From Lachnospiraceae bacterium (lineage in GTDB: Bacteria > Bacillota > Clostridia > Lachnospirales > Lachnospiraceae), in contig JAFUZJ010000012.1 in NCBI GenBank assembly GCA_017476665.1, positions 30,594 to 94,593 on the forward strand: a DNA stretch of 64,000 nucleotides, written 5' to 3'. Within the stretch, counting starts at the first letter, position 1. Every line of letters starts with the position of its first letter. The position numbers were made by a program, and so were the translations under genes. The notes below the pieces were generated by a model that made no database searches, was not told where the DNA came from, and saw nothing but the letters and a program-made list of their open reading frames with translations. Shown here one piece after another: positions 33,603 through 44,486 of this stretch.

Positions 33603-34343
33603 CAGATATTCAATCAGCTTCACAGCGGATTCCACATGGGTGGAATTGGAATAAATTCCCATTGCAATCCCGTTTTCCTCGGAATTCCTGAAATAATAGT
33701 TTTCAATCAGGTTCCCGCTGCTGTCCAGAAAGATGGCGACGGGAACCGGTTTTTCCATGGCTTCCGGATGCTTCGGATCGGGAAAATCACTGTAGGTTGT
33801 GGTATCGATTCCTGATGCGGCCAGTTTGGTCAGTACAGCTTCGTCCACATAATAGAAGTACGGTTCATACTTGGCTATCTGTTCCGCGCTCAGAACCTTG
33901 CGCAGATCCCAGAAGAGAGGACTGTTGGCAAACACTGCGAACTCTTTGCCGCTTCCTATCATCACATCCAGCGTGGCGGCGCCGGTGTAAGCACTCAGTT
34001 TCTCGGAGGTGATGTAAGAATCCTGATCCGTGGAGCCAAACGTATAGTAAAAACCATAGTCAAAAAATACATCATATTGCTGAAGATCGATCCCGACAGC
34101 ATCGGCAAAATTCTGCTCGAAGGTGTCTTCCTCTCCATAGGAAGAAGCGTTCAGCAAGGCCGCATAAAAAGCGGTTTCCTTGGCGGTGAAATAGTTGTAC
34201 AGCAGAGCCCCCACAAAAATGATCACAACGACCGCGATGATGAGCGGAGTGCGGTAGTAGTCTTTAAAATATTGGTATTTCTGTTTTGGGGTTCCGTTTT
34301 TTATCATTGCCCGCTCTTCGCGGAATTCATCCATAACTGCCAT
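33594..34343 (-). CDS. Single-pass membrane protein, conserved, unknown function
   Basis: 249 residues. A charged cytoplasmic N-terminus (MDEFREERAMIKNGTPKQKY) is followed by one helix (TPLIIAVVVIIFVGALLYNY, about residues 33-52). The extracytoplasmic domain is rich in Tyr, Ala and Ser, with VFFDYGFYYTFGSTDQDSY and FWDLRKVLSAEQIAKYEPY. The middle resembles solute-binding-like folds seen in clostridial unknowns, but no motif decides this. The ATG is supported by GGAAGGA. It converges on gatB with a 9-base overlap and is divergent from the next gene. Confidence 0.7.
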   Translation of the reverse strand: MAVMDEFREERAMIKNGTPKQKYQYFKDYYRTPLIIAVVVIIFVGALLYNYFTAKETAFYAALLNASSYGEEDTFEQNFADAVGIDLQQYDVFFDYGFYYTFGSTDQDSYITSEKLSAYTGAATLDVMIGSGKEFAVFANSPLFWDLRKVLSAEQIAKYEPYFYYVDEAVLTKLAASGIDTTTYSDFPDPKHPEAMEKPVPVAIFLDSSGNLIENYYFRNSEENGIAMGIYSNSTHVESAVKLIEYLLQ

Positions 34344-34417
34344 GAGACTGTCCTTCCCTGATAAAAATGAGTGCTTAATATACAATAATATACTGATTTC
34401 CGGGCGGAAAGTCAACC

Positions 34418-34446
34418 TTGCAACTTGGCGGGGAATGTTATATCAT
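34418..34446 (+). promoter_or_regulatory. Probable sigma-A promoter for the DUF6106-like gene
   Basis: TTGCAA at 34418-34423 and TATCAT at 34441-34446, 17 bases apart, 36 bases before the start codon. The -35 box matches four of six positions. Confidence 0.5.
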
Positions 34447-34482
34447 AAAGTATATGCTTTTAAAGGAAGGACGGATCATGAG

Positions 34483-34977
34483 ATGAGTGACACGTATGTG
34501 GAATGTCTGGTAGCGGCAGGAAAATCCAAAACGGCGAAAACGGTTGCAATCGGACTGCTTGTGATGACGGTGTTTTTTGCAATTGCGATGCTTTGGATCG
34601 CGCCGGCGCTGCTGTTGGCGATTGTCACCGCGGTGGCGGGATGGATCGTGTTTGCCAACGCAAGTGTGGAGTATGAATATCTTTATCTTGACAAAGAGAT
34701 CACGGTGGATCGGATCGTGGCGCAGTCCAGAAGAAAGCGGGTGGCAACTTACAGTGTGGACCGGATTGAGGTGTTTGCACCGATCAATTCCTGGCATTTG
34801 GATAATTTCAGAAACCGGGATGTAAAGATCGCGGATTATAGCGCGGAGGAAAGGCAGGAGCCGGATGAACGCTATGTCATGTACTATGAAGGCGGTGCCA
34901 AGATTATCCTAAGTCCTTCCGCAGAGTTTGTGAAAGCGCTTATGAATGTGGCGCCGCGGAAGGTTTTCAAGGATTAA
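34483..34977 (+). CDS. DUF6106-like membrane protein
   Basis: 164 residues. Begins SDTYVECLVAAGKSKTAKTV, then two adjacent hydrophobic helices (residues about 22-62). The soluble domain after them has VEYEYLYLDKEITVDRIVAQ and KRVATYSVDRIEVFAPINSW. This layout matches a small conserved Lachnospiraceae family annotated DUF6106; function unknown. GGAAGGACGG lies 12 bases upstream. It is 90 bases upstream of guaB, which has its own promoter. Confidence 0.75.
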   Translation: MSDTYVECLVAAGKSKTAKTVAIGLLVMTVFFAIAMLWIAPALLLAIVTAVAGWIVFANASVEYEYLYLDKEITVDRIVAQSRRKRVATYSVDRIEVFAPINSWHLDNFRNRDVKIADYSAEERQEPDERYVMYYEGGAKIILSPSAEFVKALMNVAPRKVFKD

Positions 34978-34986
34978 ATTTCTGTC

Positions 34987-35015
34987 TTGACAGGGACAGA
35001 AAACTTTGTTACACT
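34987..35015 (+). promoter_or_regulatory. Sigma-A promoter of guaB
   Basis: TTGACA at 34987-34992 and TACACT at 35010-35015 with a 17-base spacer. The leader to the guaB start is about 45 bases and contains no terminator-like hairpin. Confidence 0.7.
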
Positions 35016-35043
35016 CATGAGAAATATTTTAAAACAGACATGA

Positions 35044-36522
<1,479 letters not shown>

Positions 36523-36565
36523 GACGGATTAAGAGACCTTAATAAATATTAGTAAATGATGGGTG

Positions 36566-36597
36566 AGCGCCCGGCAGAGTGGACTGTCGGGCGCTTT
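36566..36597 (+). terminator. Rho-independent terminator after guaB
   Basis: AGCGCCCGGCAG (36566-36577) and CTGTCGGGCGCT (36584-36595) pair almost perfectly around a six-base loop, followed by TTT. It lies about 45 bases after the guaB stop. Confidence 0.75.
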
Positions 36598-36613
36598 AAA
36601 TTTGTTTTCAAAA

Positions 36614-36646
36614 GGATTGTACAATCCTGCCTGATTGTGGTAAAAT
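36614..36646 (+). promoter_or_regulatory. Probable promoter of the GGDEF/EAL gene with a 14-bp palindrome over the -35 box
   Basis: TTGTAC (36617-36622) and TAAAAT (36641-36646) are 18 bases apart. The -35 box lies inside a perfect palindrome, GGATTGTACAATCC (36614-36627), a shape typical of an operator for a dimeric regulator. No regulator can be named. Confidence 0.5.
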
Positions 36647-36680
36647 ATAAACAATAATGCCTAAGATTTGGAGGCCAATC

Positions 36681-39281
36681 GTGCAGAATGTATCATTACA
36701 ACAACTGGTAGACAGGGAGGAACTGCAGCTTTTGCAGGGTGAGATCTGCAGAGTGGCGGGTGTTTATGCCTGTTGTGTGAATAGAAGAAAAGAATCCATT
36801 ACAGAGATATCCAATACGGGATCCGGGGTGTTTGAGGGCTTGTCGAGAGATGAGCTTCAGGCGTTGCGGATTTCTCCGCATTCCCAGCGGGCGTTGGAGC
36901 GCGTGGAGCCGGATTCCCTGGAGGATACGGCTGTGGAGGCGTTTCCGGGTGGACGTGTGGCGGCCATCTCTATCACGCTGAACAATGAATTTCTGTTCTA
37001 CTGGCTTTTATTTGATTGTTCCAACAGAGAAGAGGGAAAATTTGCGCAGGTACTCGACCTGGTCCGGGATATGAGCCTGGCGCTTTTTAAGAGTAAATAT
37101 CAGCGTCTGAAGGCCGAGATGGCGGGAAAACAGGTTTTGCTGGAGCGGCAGCAGATGGCGAAGGATCTTCGCAGGAGTGAGGCTACAGCTGATATTATTC
37201 AATTGATGCAGAGCGACGATCCCATGGAGATCATTATGGAGCGCTGGCTCCGTCTTTTGGGACAGCATCTGCAGGTGGAATCGGCTGAGGTGTTTCAAAT
37301 CAGCGGTGTGGATCGCACAATGAGCGTGCTGGCCAGCTGGTGCAACAGAGGGATCATTTCCCCCTTCGACAGGGTAACGGGACTGGATGTATGTACCTTG
37401 TTCCAGACGGAGAAACCGCTGGTGTACTCGGCAGGTACGATCCCGGCGGAACATATGTGGGAGGCCAATTATTACGGCTGGGCGGCAATCATGGTGTTCC
37501 CCATCATGATGGGTGAGAACGGCGCGCGTATGGTACTTACAGTGGAGTACCGCAGCGGATATCACAACTGGGATCCCGCGGAAGTTAAATTTACGGCGGA
37601 TGTGGTAAAAGTTCTGCAGAGTATTTTAACCCGCGGCGCGAATAAAGGAGCTTCGTCGGGCTCAGGCGGCGCGCTGGAGGCTGTGCTTGACAATGTGGGC
37701 AGTGCACTTTATGTGACGGATGCCCGTTCCGGGGCAATGGTTTTTGCCAACAAGATTTCGAGGGACATCTTTTTCGCGGAGATTCAGGACAAATCCTTCG
37801 ATGATCTGATCCGGCGGGGCGTGGAGAGCGGCACGAATTCCGGTGTGGCGGAGATCTTTTTTGAGAGAAGCCTGCGCTGGTATGAGATGACTTATAAGGA
37901 GACTGTCTGGACGGACGGCAAGAAAGTGATGCTGTATTCGTTTTACGACGTCACGGACAAAAAACAATATCAGAGAAAAGCGGAGCGGCAGGATTATACG
38001 GATTTTGTGACCGGATTGTACAACCGCAGATGCTGTGAGCGGGATCTTACGCTGTTGATTGAGGAGGCAAAAGACCGAAACGGAACCGGTGCAGTCCTGT
38101 ATCTGGATCTGGATGATTTTAAACGGATCAATGACGGGCTGGGGCATCAGTACGGTGACGTGCTTTTAAGATCCGTGGCAGGTGCGCTGCAAAAGGTGAA
38201 CGGTCTGAACGACAGATGTTACCGCATGAGCGGGGATGAATTTGTGCTGGCGGTTTCGGCGGAGGTATATCCGAGACTGGATTCTATTCTGACCGAGGTA
38301 CAGGGGATCTTCAGCAAGCCGTGGTATCTGAAGGATGCCAATTACTACTGCACGGCGAGCATCGGTATCGTGACCTTCCCGGATTGCGGCGAGACAGTGG
38401 CGGAGTTGATGAAGAAAGCCGATATTGCCATGTATGAGGCGAAAAACGGCGCCAAGGACCGGGTGGCAAAATACAGTGAAGATATTTATTCCGAGTCTGG
38501 CAGACGCCTTGACATGGAAAAGAATATGCGCGATGCCACAGCAAACGGCTGCGATGAATTTGAGATTTATTTCCAGCCGATCATGGACATTCAGGGCGAT
38601 ATGGCTGTATGCGCAGGGGCGGAGGCATTGGTGAGGTGGAACAGTCTGCGTCAGGGCTTTATGGCGCCGACGGATTTCCTGCCGTTGGCGGAATATCTGG
38701 GGCTGATCAATCCCATCGGCAGCTATGTGCTGAATGAATCCTGCAAATACTGTAAGATGTGGAACAATGACGGACACCCTGAGTTCAAGGTGAATGTGAA
38801 TTTTTCAGCGGTTCAGCTGTTACAGAACAATATCGTTGATATTGTGGAGAAGGCGCTGAATGATACGGGACTCCGGCCGACCAATCTGGTGATCGATGTG
38901 ACGGAGAGTCTGGCGGTGGATGATCTGGAGCGGATGAAGGGGATTCTCACAAGGCTTAAGGCGCTGGGAATCCAGATCGCGCTGGATGATTTCGGGATCG
39001 GTTGTTCTTCGTTAAATCATATCCGGGCACTGCCGTTTGACCTTATAAAGATAGACAGGAGCTATGCATTGCAGTTGACGGAGAGTTTGTATTCCCAGGC
39101 CTTTGTCCGGATGGTGGCGGAACTGGGACAGACGCTGGGAATCGATGTATGTGTGGAGGGCGTGGAAGGTCCAGCGCAGTACAGAACGCTGCACGGTACA
39201 AAAGTGCGTTACGTGCAGGGGTATTATTTTGAGAAGCCTTTGCCGAGAAGAGCTTTTGAAGAAAAATATGTAAGAAGGTAA
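36681..39281 (+). CDS. Cyclic di-GMP protein with GAF-like, PAS-like, GGDEF and EAL domains
   Basis: 866 residues, no clear membrane helix. Residues about 150-320 look like a GAF sensor (PMEIIMERWLRLLGQHLQVE region), 330-430 like a PAS domain (YVTDARSGAMVFANKISRDI). The GGDEF domain has LYLDLDDFKRINDGLGHQYG and the active-site loop as SGDEF, a permitted variant. The EAL domain has AEALVRW, NVNFSAVQLL, DVTESLAVDD and DDFGIGCSSL, so metal-binding residues appear kept. Both synthesis and breakdown of c-di-GMP are possible. I choose the GTG start because TTGGAGG lies 7 bases ahead; the ATG 24 bases upstream has none. Confidence 0.9.
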   Translation: MQNVSLQQLVDREELQLLQGEICRVAGVYACCVNRRKESITEISNTGSGVFEGLSRDELQALRISPHSQRALERVEPDSLEDTAVEAFPGGRVAAISITLNNEFLFYWLLFDCSNREEGKFAQVLDLVRDMSLALFKSKYQRLKAEMAGKQVLLERQQMAKDLRRSEATADIIQLMQSDDPMEIIMERWLRLLGQHLQVESAEVFQISGVDRTMSVLASWCNRGIISPFDRVTGLDVCTLFQTEKPLVYSAGTIPAEHMWEANYYGWAAIMVFPIMMGENGARMVLTVEYRSGYHNWDPAEVKFTADVVKVLQSILTRGANKGASSGSGGALEAVLDNVGSALYVTDARSGAMVFANKISRDIFFAEIQDKSFDDLIRRGVESGTNSGVAEIFFERSLRWYEMTYKETVWTDGKKVMLYSFYDVTDKKQYQRKAERQDYTDFVTGLYNRRCCERDLTLLIEEAKDRNGTGAVLYLDLDDFKRINDGLGHQYGDVLLRSVAGALQKVNGLNDRCYRMSGDEFVLAVSAEVYPRLDSILTEVQGIFSKPWYLKDANYYCTASIGIVTFPDCGETVAELMKKADIAMYEAKNGAKDRVAKYSEDIYSESGRRLDMEKNMRDATANGCDEFEIYFQPIMDIQGDMAVCAGAEALVRWNSLRQGFMAPTDFLPLAEYLGLINPIGSYVLNESCKYCKMWNNDGHPEFKVNVNFSAVQLLQNNIVDIVEKALNDTGLRPTNLVIDVTESLAVDDLERMKGILTRLKALGIQIALDDFGIGCSSLNHIRALPFDLIKIDRSYALQLTESLYSQAFVRMVAELGQTLGIDVCVEGVEGPAQYRTLHGTKVRYVQGYYFEKPLPRRAFEEKYVRR

Positions 39282-39305
39282 GCTACATACAAGGAGGATA
39301 AGATT

Positions 39306-40013
39306 ATGGTATCAATGGAGCAGGAATTGAAAGGCAATGCATATCCCGGGAGAGGAATCGTCATCGGACGTTCCGCAGACGGGAAGTATGCCGTAACTGC
39401 TTATTTCATTATGGGGCGTAGTTCTAACAGCCGCAACCGTGTTTTTGTAACAGAAGGGGAGGGCATTCGCACGGAGGCGTTTGATCCGTCGAAACTGGAA
39501 GATCCCAGCCTGATCATCTATGCGCCGGTTCGTGTATTGGGCAATGACACGATTGTGACGAACGGAGATCAGACGGATACCATATATGATGGTCTGAAAG
39601 AAGGCAAAACGTTTGAGCAGTCCCTGCGGGTGCGTGAATTTGAGCCGGATGGTCCCAACTATACCCCCCGTATCTCCGGCGTAATGCATGTGGAAAACGG
39701 CAAATATGATTATGCAATGTCCATCTTAAAGAGCAACAACGGAGACCCGGATTGCTGCAACCGTTATACTTATACCTATGACAATCCCAAGGCGGGTGAG
39801 GGGCGTTTCATTCACACCTATATGCATGACGGAAATCCGCTGCCCAGCTTCTACGGAGAGCCGAAGGAAGTGGAGATCCCGGATGATATGGATGCCTTTA
39901 CGGAGCTGCTCTGGAACAGCCTGAATGCGGACAACAAGGTGTCCCTGTTTGTGAGGTATATCGATATTGCGACAGGGGAGTATCGCACGAAGATTGTGAA
40001 TAAGAACGTATAA
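39306..40013 (+). CDS. purO: IMP cyclohydrolase, archaeal PurO type
   Basis: Closes the ring of FAICAR to IMP, the last step of purine synthesis. 235 residues of the IMP_cyclohyd family (PurO-like): GNAYPGRGIVIGRSADGKYA, VTAYFIMGRSSNSRNRVF, and IYAPVRVLGNDTIVTNGDQT are characteristic. It is unrelated to the PurH N-terminal domain used by most bacteria. The start follows GGAGGATAAGATT. Only 16 bases separate it from the AICAR transformylase, so the two replace bifunctional PurH. Confidence 0.9.
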   Translation: MVSMEQELKGNAYPGRGIVIGRSADGKYAVTAYFIMGRSSNSRNRVFVTEGEGIRTEAFDPSKLEDPSLIIYAPVRVLGNDTIVTNGDQTDTIYDGLKEGKTFEQSLRVREFEPDGPNYTPRISGVMHVENGKYDYAMSILKSNNGDPDCCNRYTYTYDNPKAGEGRFIHTYMHDGNPLPSFYGEPKEVEIPDDMDAFTELLWNSLNADNKVSLFVRYIDIATGEYRTKIVNKNV

Positions 40014-40029
40014 AAAGGAGAAAAGTACA

Positions 40030-41208
40030 ATGAACGAAATGGAATTGAAATACGGATGTAACCCCAATCAGAAGCCTTCCAGAATTTATATGGAGGATGG
40101 CAGCGAACTGCCGGTTACCGTTTTGAACGGCAAGCCCGGTTATATCAATTTCCTGGATGCCTTTAACGGGTGGCAGCTGGTAAAGGAACTGAAAGCAGCC
40201 ACAGGACTTCCTGCGGCTACTTCTTTTAAGCATGTGTCTCCCGCAGGCGCAGCGGTGGGACTTCCGTTGGATGAGACATTGGCAAGGATCTACTGGGTGG
40301 ATGACCTGGGAGAGCTTTCTCCTTTGGCATGTGCTTACGCAAGGGCGAGAGGTGCGGACAGAATGTCTTCTTTCGGCGATTTCATCGCGCTTTCCGACAC
40401 CTGTGATGCGGATACCGCAAAGCTGATCAAGCGTGAGGTTTCCGACGGCGTGATCGCGCCCGGATATACCGCGGAAGCGTTGGAGATTCTGAGACAGAAG
40501 AAAAAAGGCGGCTACAATGTGATCCAGATTGACGAGTCCTATGTACCCGCGCCCATTGAGAAAAAGCAGGTGTACGGCATTACGTTTGAGCAGGGCAGAA
40601 ACGAGCTGGACGTGAACGGCGATCTGCTCTCCAATATCGTGACAGAAAATAAAAAGATTCCGGAATCTGCGCTGATCGATATGAAGATCGCGCTGATCAC
40701 TCTGAAGTATACGCAATCCAATTCCGTTTGTTATGTGAAGGGCGGACAGGCCATCGGCATTGGTGCCGGACAGCAGTCCCGTATCCATTGTACCAGACTG
40801 GCCGGCCAGAAGGCGGACAACTGGTTCCTTCGTCAGTCCCCTCAGGTAATGGGACTTCAGTTTGTGGACGGACTGGGAAGAGCGGACAGAGACAATGCCA
40901 TTGACGTATATATGGGCGATGAGTGCATGGATGTGCTGGCTGACGGCGTGTGGGAGAAGACCTTCAAGGTAAAACCCGCTGTATTCACCAGGGAGGAAAA
41001 GAGAGTATGGCTGGATCAGATGCAGGATGTGACGCTGGGTTCGGATGCATTCTTCCCCTTCTCCGACAATATCGAGCGTGCGCACAAGAGCGGCGTGAAG
41101 TATATCGCACAGCCCGGCGGTTCTGTGAGAGATGACGCAGTGATCGACTGCTGTAACAAATATGGCATGGTAATGGCATTTACCGGAATCAGATTGTTCC
41201 ATCACTAA
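40030..41208 (+). CDS. AICAR formyltransferase (stand-alone PurH C-terminal-like)
   Basis: Formylates AICAR to FAICAR with 10-formyl-THF. 392 residues matching the transformylase part of PurH without the cyclohydrolase domain: ATSFKHVSPAGAAVG (with the Lys-His pair), DLGELSPLACAYARARGADR, GGQAIGIGAGQQSRIHCTRL, and the ending AQPGGSVRDDAVIDCCNKYG. AAAAAGGAGAAAAG precedes the start. Together with the PurO gene upstream it completes inosine monophosphate synthesis. Confidence 0.93.
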   Translation: MNEMELKYGCNPNQKPSRIYMEDGSELPVTVLNGKPGYINFLDAFNGWQLVKELKAATGLPAATSFKHVSPAGAAVGLPLDETLARIYWVDDLGELSPLACAYARARGADRMSSFGDFIALSDTCDADTAKLIKREVSDGVIAPGYTAEALEILRQKKKGGYNVIQIDESYVPAPIEKKQVYGITFEQGRNELDVNGDLLSNIVTENKKIPESALIDMKIALITLKYTQSNSVCYVKGGQAIGIGAGQQSRIHCTRLAGQKADNWFLRQSPQVMGLQFVDGLGRADRDNAIDVYMGDECMDVLADGVWEKTFKVKPAVFTREEKRVWLDQMQDVTLGSDAFFPFSDNIERAHKSGVKYIAQPGGSVRDDAVIDCCNKYGMVMAFTGIRLFHH

Positions 41209-41227
41209 AGCGCGAGGAGGTTCACCT

Positions 41228-42751
41228 ATGCGGCTGACAGATCTGGAGGAATATGATCCCATCACGATCCAATGCCATGACAATCCCGATGCGGATGCAT
41301 TGGGAGCCGGTTATGGCCTGTATTGTTATTTTAAGAGCAAAGGCAGACAGGTCAGATTGATCTATAGCGGTCCCAATCAGATCCAGAAGTCAAATCTGAA
41401 ACTGATGATAGAGAAACTCGGGCTTCCGGTGGAATATGTGGCGCCTGCGGAATGTGCGCGGAAGATCGACGGTCTGCTGATCACGGTGGATTGTCAGTAT
41501 GGCGCAGGCAATGTGACGAGGTTTGAGGCGGATACCTTGGCGATCATTGATCACCATCAGCAGGAGATCGAGGATATTCCGCTGACACTGATCCAGCCCA
41601 GTCTGGGAAGCTGTTGCACCTTGGTATGGCAGCTGCTGACGGATGCGAATTATGTGATAGATGACCGGAATTATCTGGGGACAGCGCTGTATTACGGATT
41701 GTATATGGACACCAAGCAGTTTTCGGAGTTATTTAATCCGCTGGATATGGACTTGCGAGAGTCTGTGCCCTATGAGAAGAGTCTGATCACCAAATTTGTC
41801 AATGCGAATATTTCCCTCCGGGAGTTGGAGGTAGCTGCTCTTGCCCTGCTGCGGTACAGCTATAATGACGACTATGATTTTGCGGTGATTCGTTCCAAAC
41901 CCTGCGATCCCAATGTGCTGGGCATTATCAGTGATTTTGTGTTACAGGTGGATCTGTTTAATTCGTGCGTGGTCTTCAGCCAGCTGAATGACGGATATAA
42001 GTTTTCCGTGCGCAGCTGTATTCCGGAGGTAAACGCCAGTGAACTGGCGGAGTATCTGGCGGAGGACATGGGTTCCGGAGGAGGTCATTACGAGAAAGCC
42101 GGCGGCTTCATCAGCATGAAGCTCTATGAGAAAAAATATCCGACGCTTCATGCGGAGGGCTATTTTAATAACCGCATGGTGGAGTATTTTGACAGTTTTC
42201 GCATTATGCGGGCCGGTGAGTTTGAACCGGATCTGAAAACTATGAATTTGTATGAGAAGCGTGATCTTCCGATGGGGTATGTGGAGGCGGACAATCTGCT
42301 GGCAACCGGGACGTTCATCACGATCCGTACGATCAAGGGAGATATCGAACTGCGGATTGAAGATGATCTTTACCTTGTGATCGGTCACAAGGGAGAGGTA
42401 ATTCCCATGCGCAGAGGAGAATTTGAAAATACTTATTACATCATGCAGGAGAAATATTGCCTGGAGGATTGTGGGACAAAGCCGGAATATGCGCCCAGTA
42501 TCAAAAACAAGCAGAGCGGGCAGAAGATCATATTGACAGATCACACCATGAAATGTCTTCCGGCGAAAAAACAATATGTATACGCCAAGCCTTTGGAAGA
42601 AGGGATCAAGCTTTTTACGCTATGGGAGAAGGATCGATATATGCTTGGCAAGCCGGGGGATTACCTGGCGGCAAAGCAGGAAAATCCCAAAGACGTTTTC
42701 GTGATACCCAAGGCAGTGTTTGAACAGGGATATGATCGGATACAGAGATAG
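41228..42751 (+). CDS. DHH-family phosphoesterase
   Basis: 507 residues. N-terminal DHH domain: QCHDNPDADALGAGYGLY, VDCQYGAGN, and the name-giving IIDHHQQE. A DHHA1-like region follows with DMGSGGGHYEKAGGFIS near residue 285. The C-terminal 170 residues (from about MNLYEKRDLPMGYVEADNLL) are an extension not found in small nanoRNases, rich in beta strands. The family degrades short RNA or cyclic dinucleotides; without GGDEF or PAS domains this member cannot be assigned. GAGGAGG precedes the start. It lies between purine genes and glnS. Confidence 0.85.
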   Translation: MRLTDLEEYDPITIQCHDNPDADALGAGYGLYCYFKSKGRQVRLIYSGPNQIQKSNLKLMIEKLGLPVEYVAPAECARKIDGLLITVDCQYGAGNVTRFEADTLAIIDHHQQEIEDIPLTLIQPSLGSCCTLVWQLLTDANYVIDDRNYLGTALYYGLYMDTKQFSELFNPLDMDLRESVPYEKSLITKFVNANISLRELEVAALALLRYSYNDDYDFAVIRSKPCDPNVLGIISDFVLQVDLFNSCVVFSQLNDGYKFSVRSCIPEVNASELAEYLAEDMGSGGGHYEKAGGFISMKLYEKKYPTLHAEGYFNNRMVEYFDSFRIMRAGEFEPDLKTMNLYEKRDLPMGYVEADNLLATGTFITIRTIKGDIELRIEDDLYLVIGHKGEVIPMRRGEFENTYYIMQEKYCLEDCGTKPEYAPSIKNKQSGQKIILTDHTMKCLPAKKQYVYAKPLEEGIKLFTLWEKDRYMLGKPGDYLAAKQENPKDVFVIPKAVFEQGYDRIQR

Positions 42752-42776
42752 AGACAGGTAGAAAGGATTATTCAAA

Positions 42777-44480
42777 ATGAGCGACGATAAGAATCTGGTT
42801 TCGGAGGAAAAAACAGAGAAGGAGAGCCGGAACTTTATTGAGCAGGAGATTGATAAGGATCTTGCGGAGGGCGTCTACACCACCGTGCACACCCGTTTTC
42901 CGCCGGAGCCCAACGGTTATCTGCATATCGGACATGCCAAGAGCATTATCTTAAACAGTGGGCTTGCGGCAAAATACAACGGAAAATTTAATCTGCGTTT
43001 CGATGACACGAATCCCACCAAGGAGGACGAGGAATTCGTGGAGTCTATCAAGGCGGATGTGGCGTGGCTCGGAGCCGATTGGGAGGACAGACTTTTCTTT
43101 GCCTCCAACTATTTCGGCCAGATGTATGAGGCCGCGGTCAAGCTGATCAAGAAAGGCAAAGCATATGTGTCGGATCTGACCGCAGAGCAGATCAAGGAGT
43201 ACCGGGGCACCTTCGAACAGCCCGGCAAGGACGATCCTTCCTGCAATCGCAGCGTGGAGGAGAACCTGAAGCTTTTTGAGGAGATGAAGGACGGCAAATT
43301 TGCCGATGGGGAAAAGGTGTTGCGCGCAAGGATCGATATGGCTTCGCCCAACATCAATATGAGAGATCCGGTTATCTACCGTGTGGCGCATATGAGACAT
43401 CACAACACAGGGGATCAGTGGTGTATCTATCCCATGTATGATTTTGCGCATCCCATTGAGGACGCCATCGAAGGGATCAGCCATTCCATCTGTACATTGG
43501 AGTTTGAGGATCACAGACCGCTCTATGACTGGGTGGTACGTGAGCTGGAATATCCCAATCCGCCCAGGCAGATTGAGTTTGCCAAGATGTATCTGACCAA
43601 TGTGGTGACCGGAAAGCGGTACATCAAGAAACTGGTGCTGGACGGCATCGTGGACGGCTGGGACGATCCGAGACTGGTATCCATTGCCGCATTGCGCAGG
43701 AGAGGTTTCACGCCGGAGTCCATCCGCAAATTCGTGGAGCTGTGCGGTGTGTCCAAGAGTCAGTCCTCTGTGGATTATGCTATGTTGGAATACTGTATCA
43801 GAGAAGATTTAAAACCGAAGGCACCCCGTTATATGGCGGTACTCGATCCGGTGAAGCTCATCATCGACAACTATCCGGAGGGACAGACCGAGAGGATGGA
43901 TGCGGTGAATAATCCGGACAACGAAGCGCTGGGAACCAGAAAGGTACCGTTTGGAAGAGAACTATACATCGAGAGGGAGGACTTCATGGAGGAGCCGCCC
44001 AAGAAATATTTCCGTATGTTCCCGGGCAATGAAGTGCGCCTGATGAATGCTTATTTTGTAACCTGTACCGGCTGTGTGAAGGACGAGAACGGTAATATTA
44101 CAGAGGTACATTGCACTTATGATCCCGCCTCCAAGGGCGGAAACAGCCCGGACGGACGCAAGGTAAAGGGAACCATACACTGGGTGGCAGCCAAAAACGC
44201 TGTCAAGGCGGAGGTCAGATTGTTTGAGAATCTGATTGATGAGGAAAAAGGCGTGTACAATGAGGACGGAAGCCTCAACCTGAACCCGAATTCTTTGACA
44301 GTGAAGAAAGAATGCTATCTGGAGCCTGCCTTTGCCGGTGCCAAGGCTTATGACAGCTTCCAGTTTGTGAGACAGGGATTTTTCTGTGTGGACGCAAAGG
44401 ATTCCAAAGAGGACGCATTGGTGTTTAACAGGATCGTTTCATTGAAGAGCTCGTTTGTTTTGCCGAAACAGGGGGAGTAA
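42777..44480 (+). CDS. glnS: Glutaminyl-tRNA synthetase
   Basis: Class I synthetase charging tRNA(Gln) with glutamine. 567 residues; HIGH motif in [53 protein letters not shown], and the KMSKS-equivalent region [12 protein letters not shown] then [17 protein letters not shown]. The C-terminal anticodon-binding beta-barrel is present. GlnRS is not universal in clostridia; its presence here implies that Gln-tRNA is made directly and bears on the role of GatCAB in the window. Confidence 0.95.
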   Translation: MSDDKNLVSEEKTEKESRNFIEQEIDKDLAEGVYTTVHTRFPPEPNGYLHIGHAKSIILNSGLAAKYNGKFNLRFDDTNPTKEDEEFVESIKADVAWLGADWEDRLFFASNYFGQMYEAAVKLIKKGKAYVSDLTAEQIKEYRGTFEQPGKDDPSCNRSVEENLKLFEEMKDGKFADGEKVLRARIDMASPNINMRDPVIYRVAHMRHHNTGDQWCIYPMYDFAHPIEDAIEGISHSICTLEFEDHRPLYDWVVRELEYPNPPRQIEFAKMYLTNVVTGKRYIKKLVLDGIVDGWDDPRLVSIAALRRRGFTPESIRKFVELCGVSKSQSSVDYAMLEYCIREDLKPKAPRYMAVLDPVKLIIDNYPEGQTERMDAVNNPDNEALGTRKVPFGRELYIEREDFMEEPPKKYFRMFPGNEVRLMNAYFVTCTGCVKDENGNITEVHCTYDPASKGGNSPDGRKVKGTIHWVAAKNAVKAEVRLFENLIDEEKGVYNEDGSLNLNPNSLTVKKECYLEPAFAGAKAYDSFQFVRQGFFCVDAKDSKEDALVFNRIVSLKSSFVLPKQGE

Positions 44481-44486
44481 ATCGAC

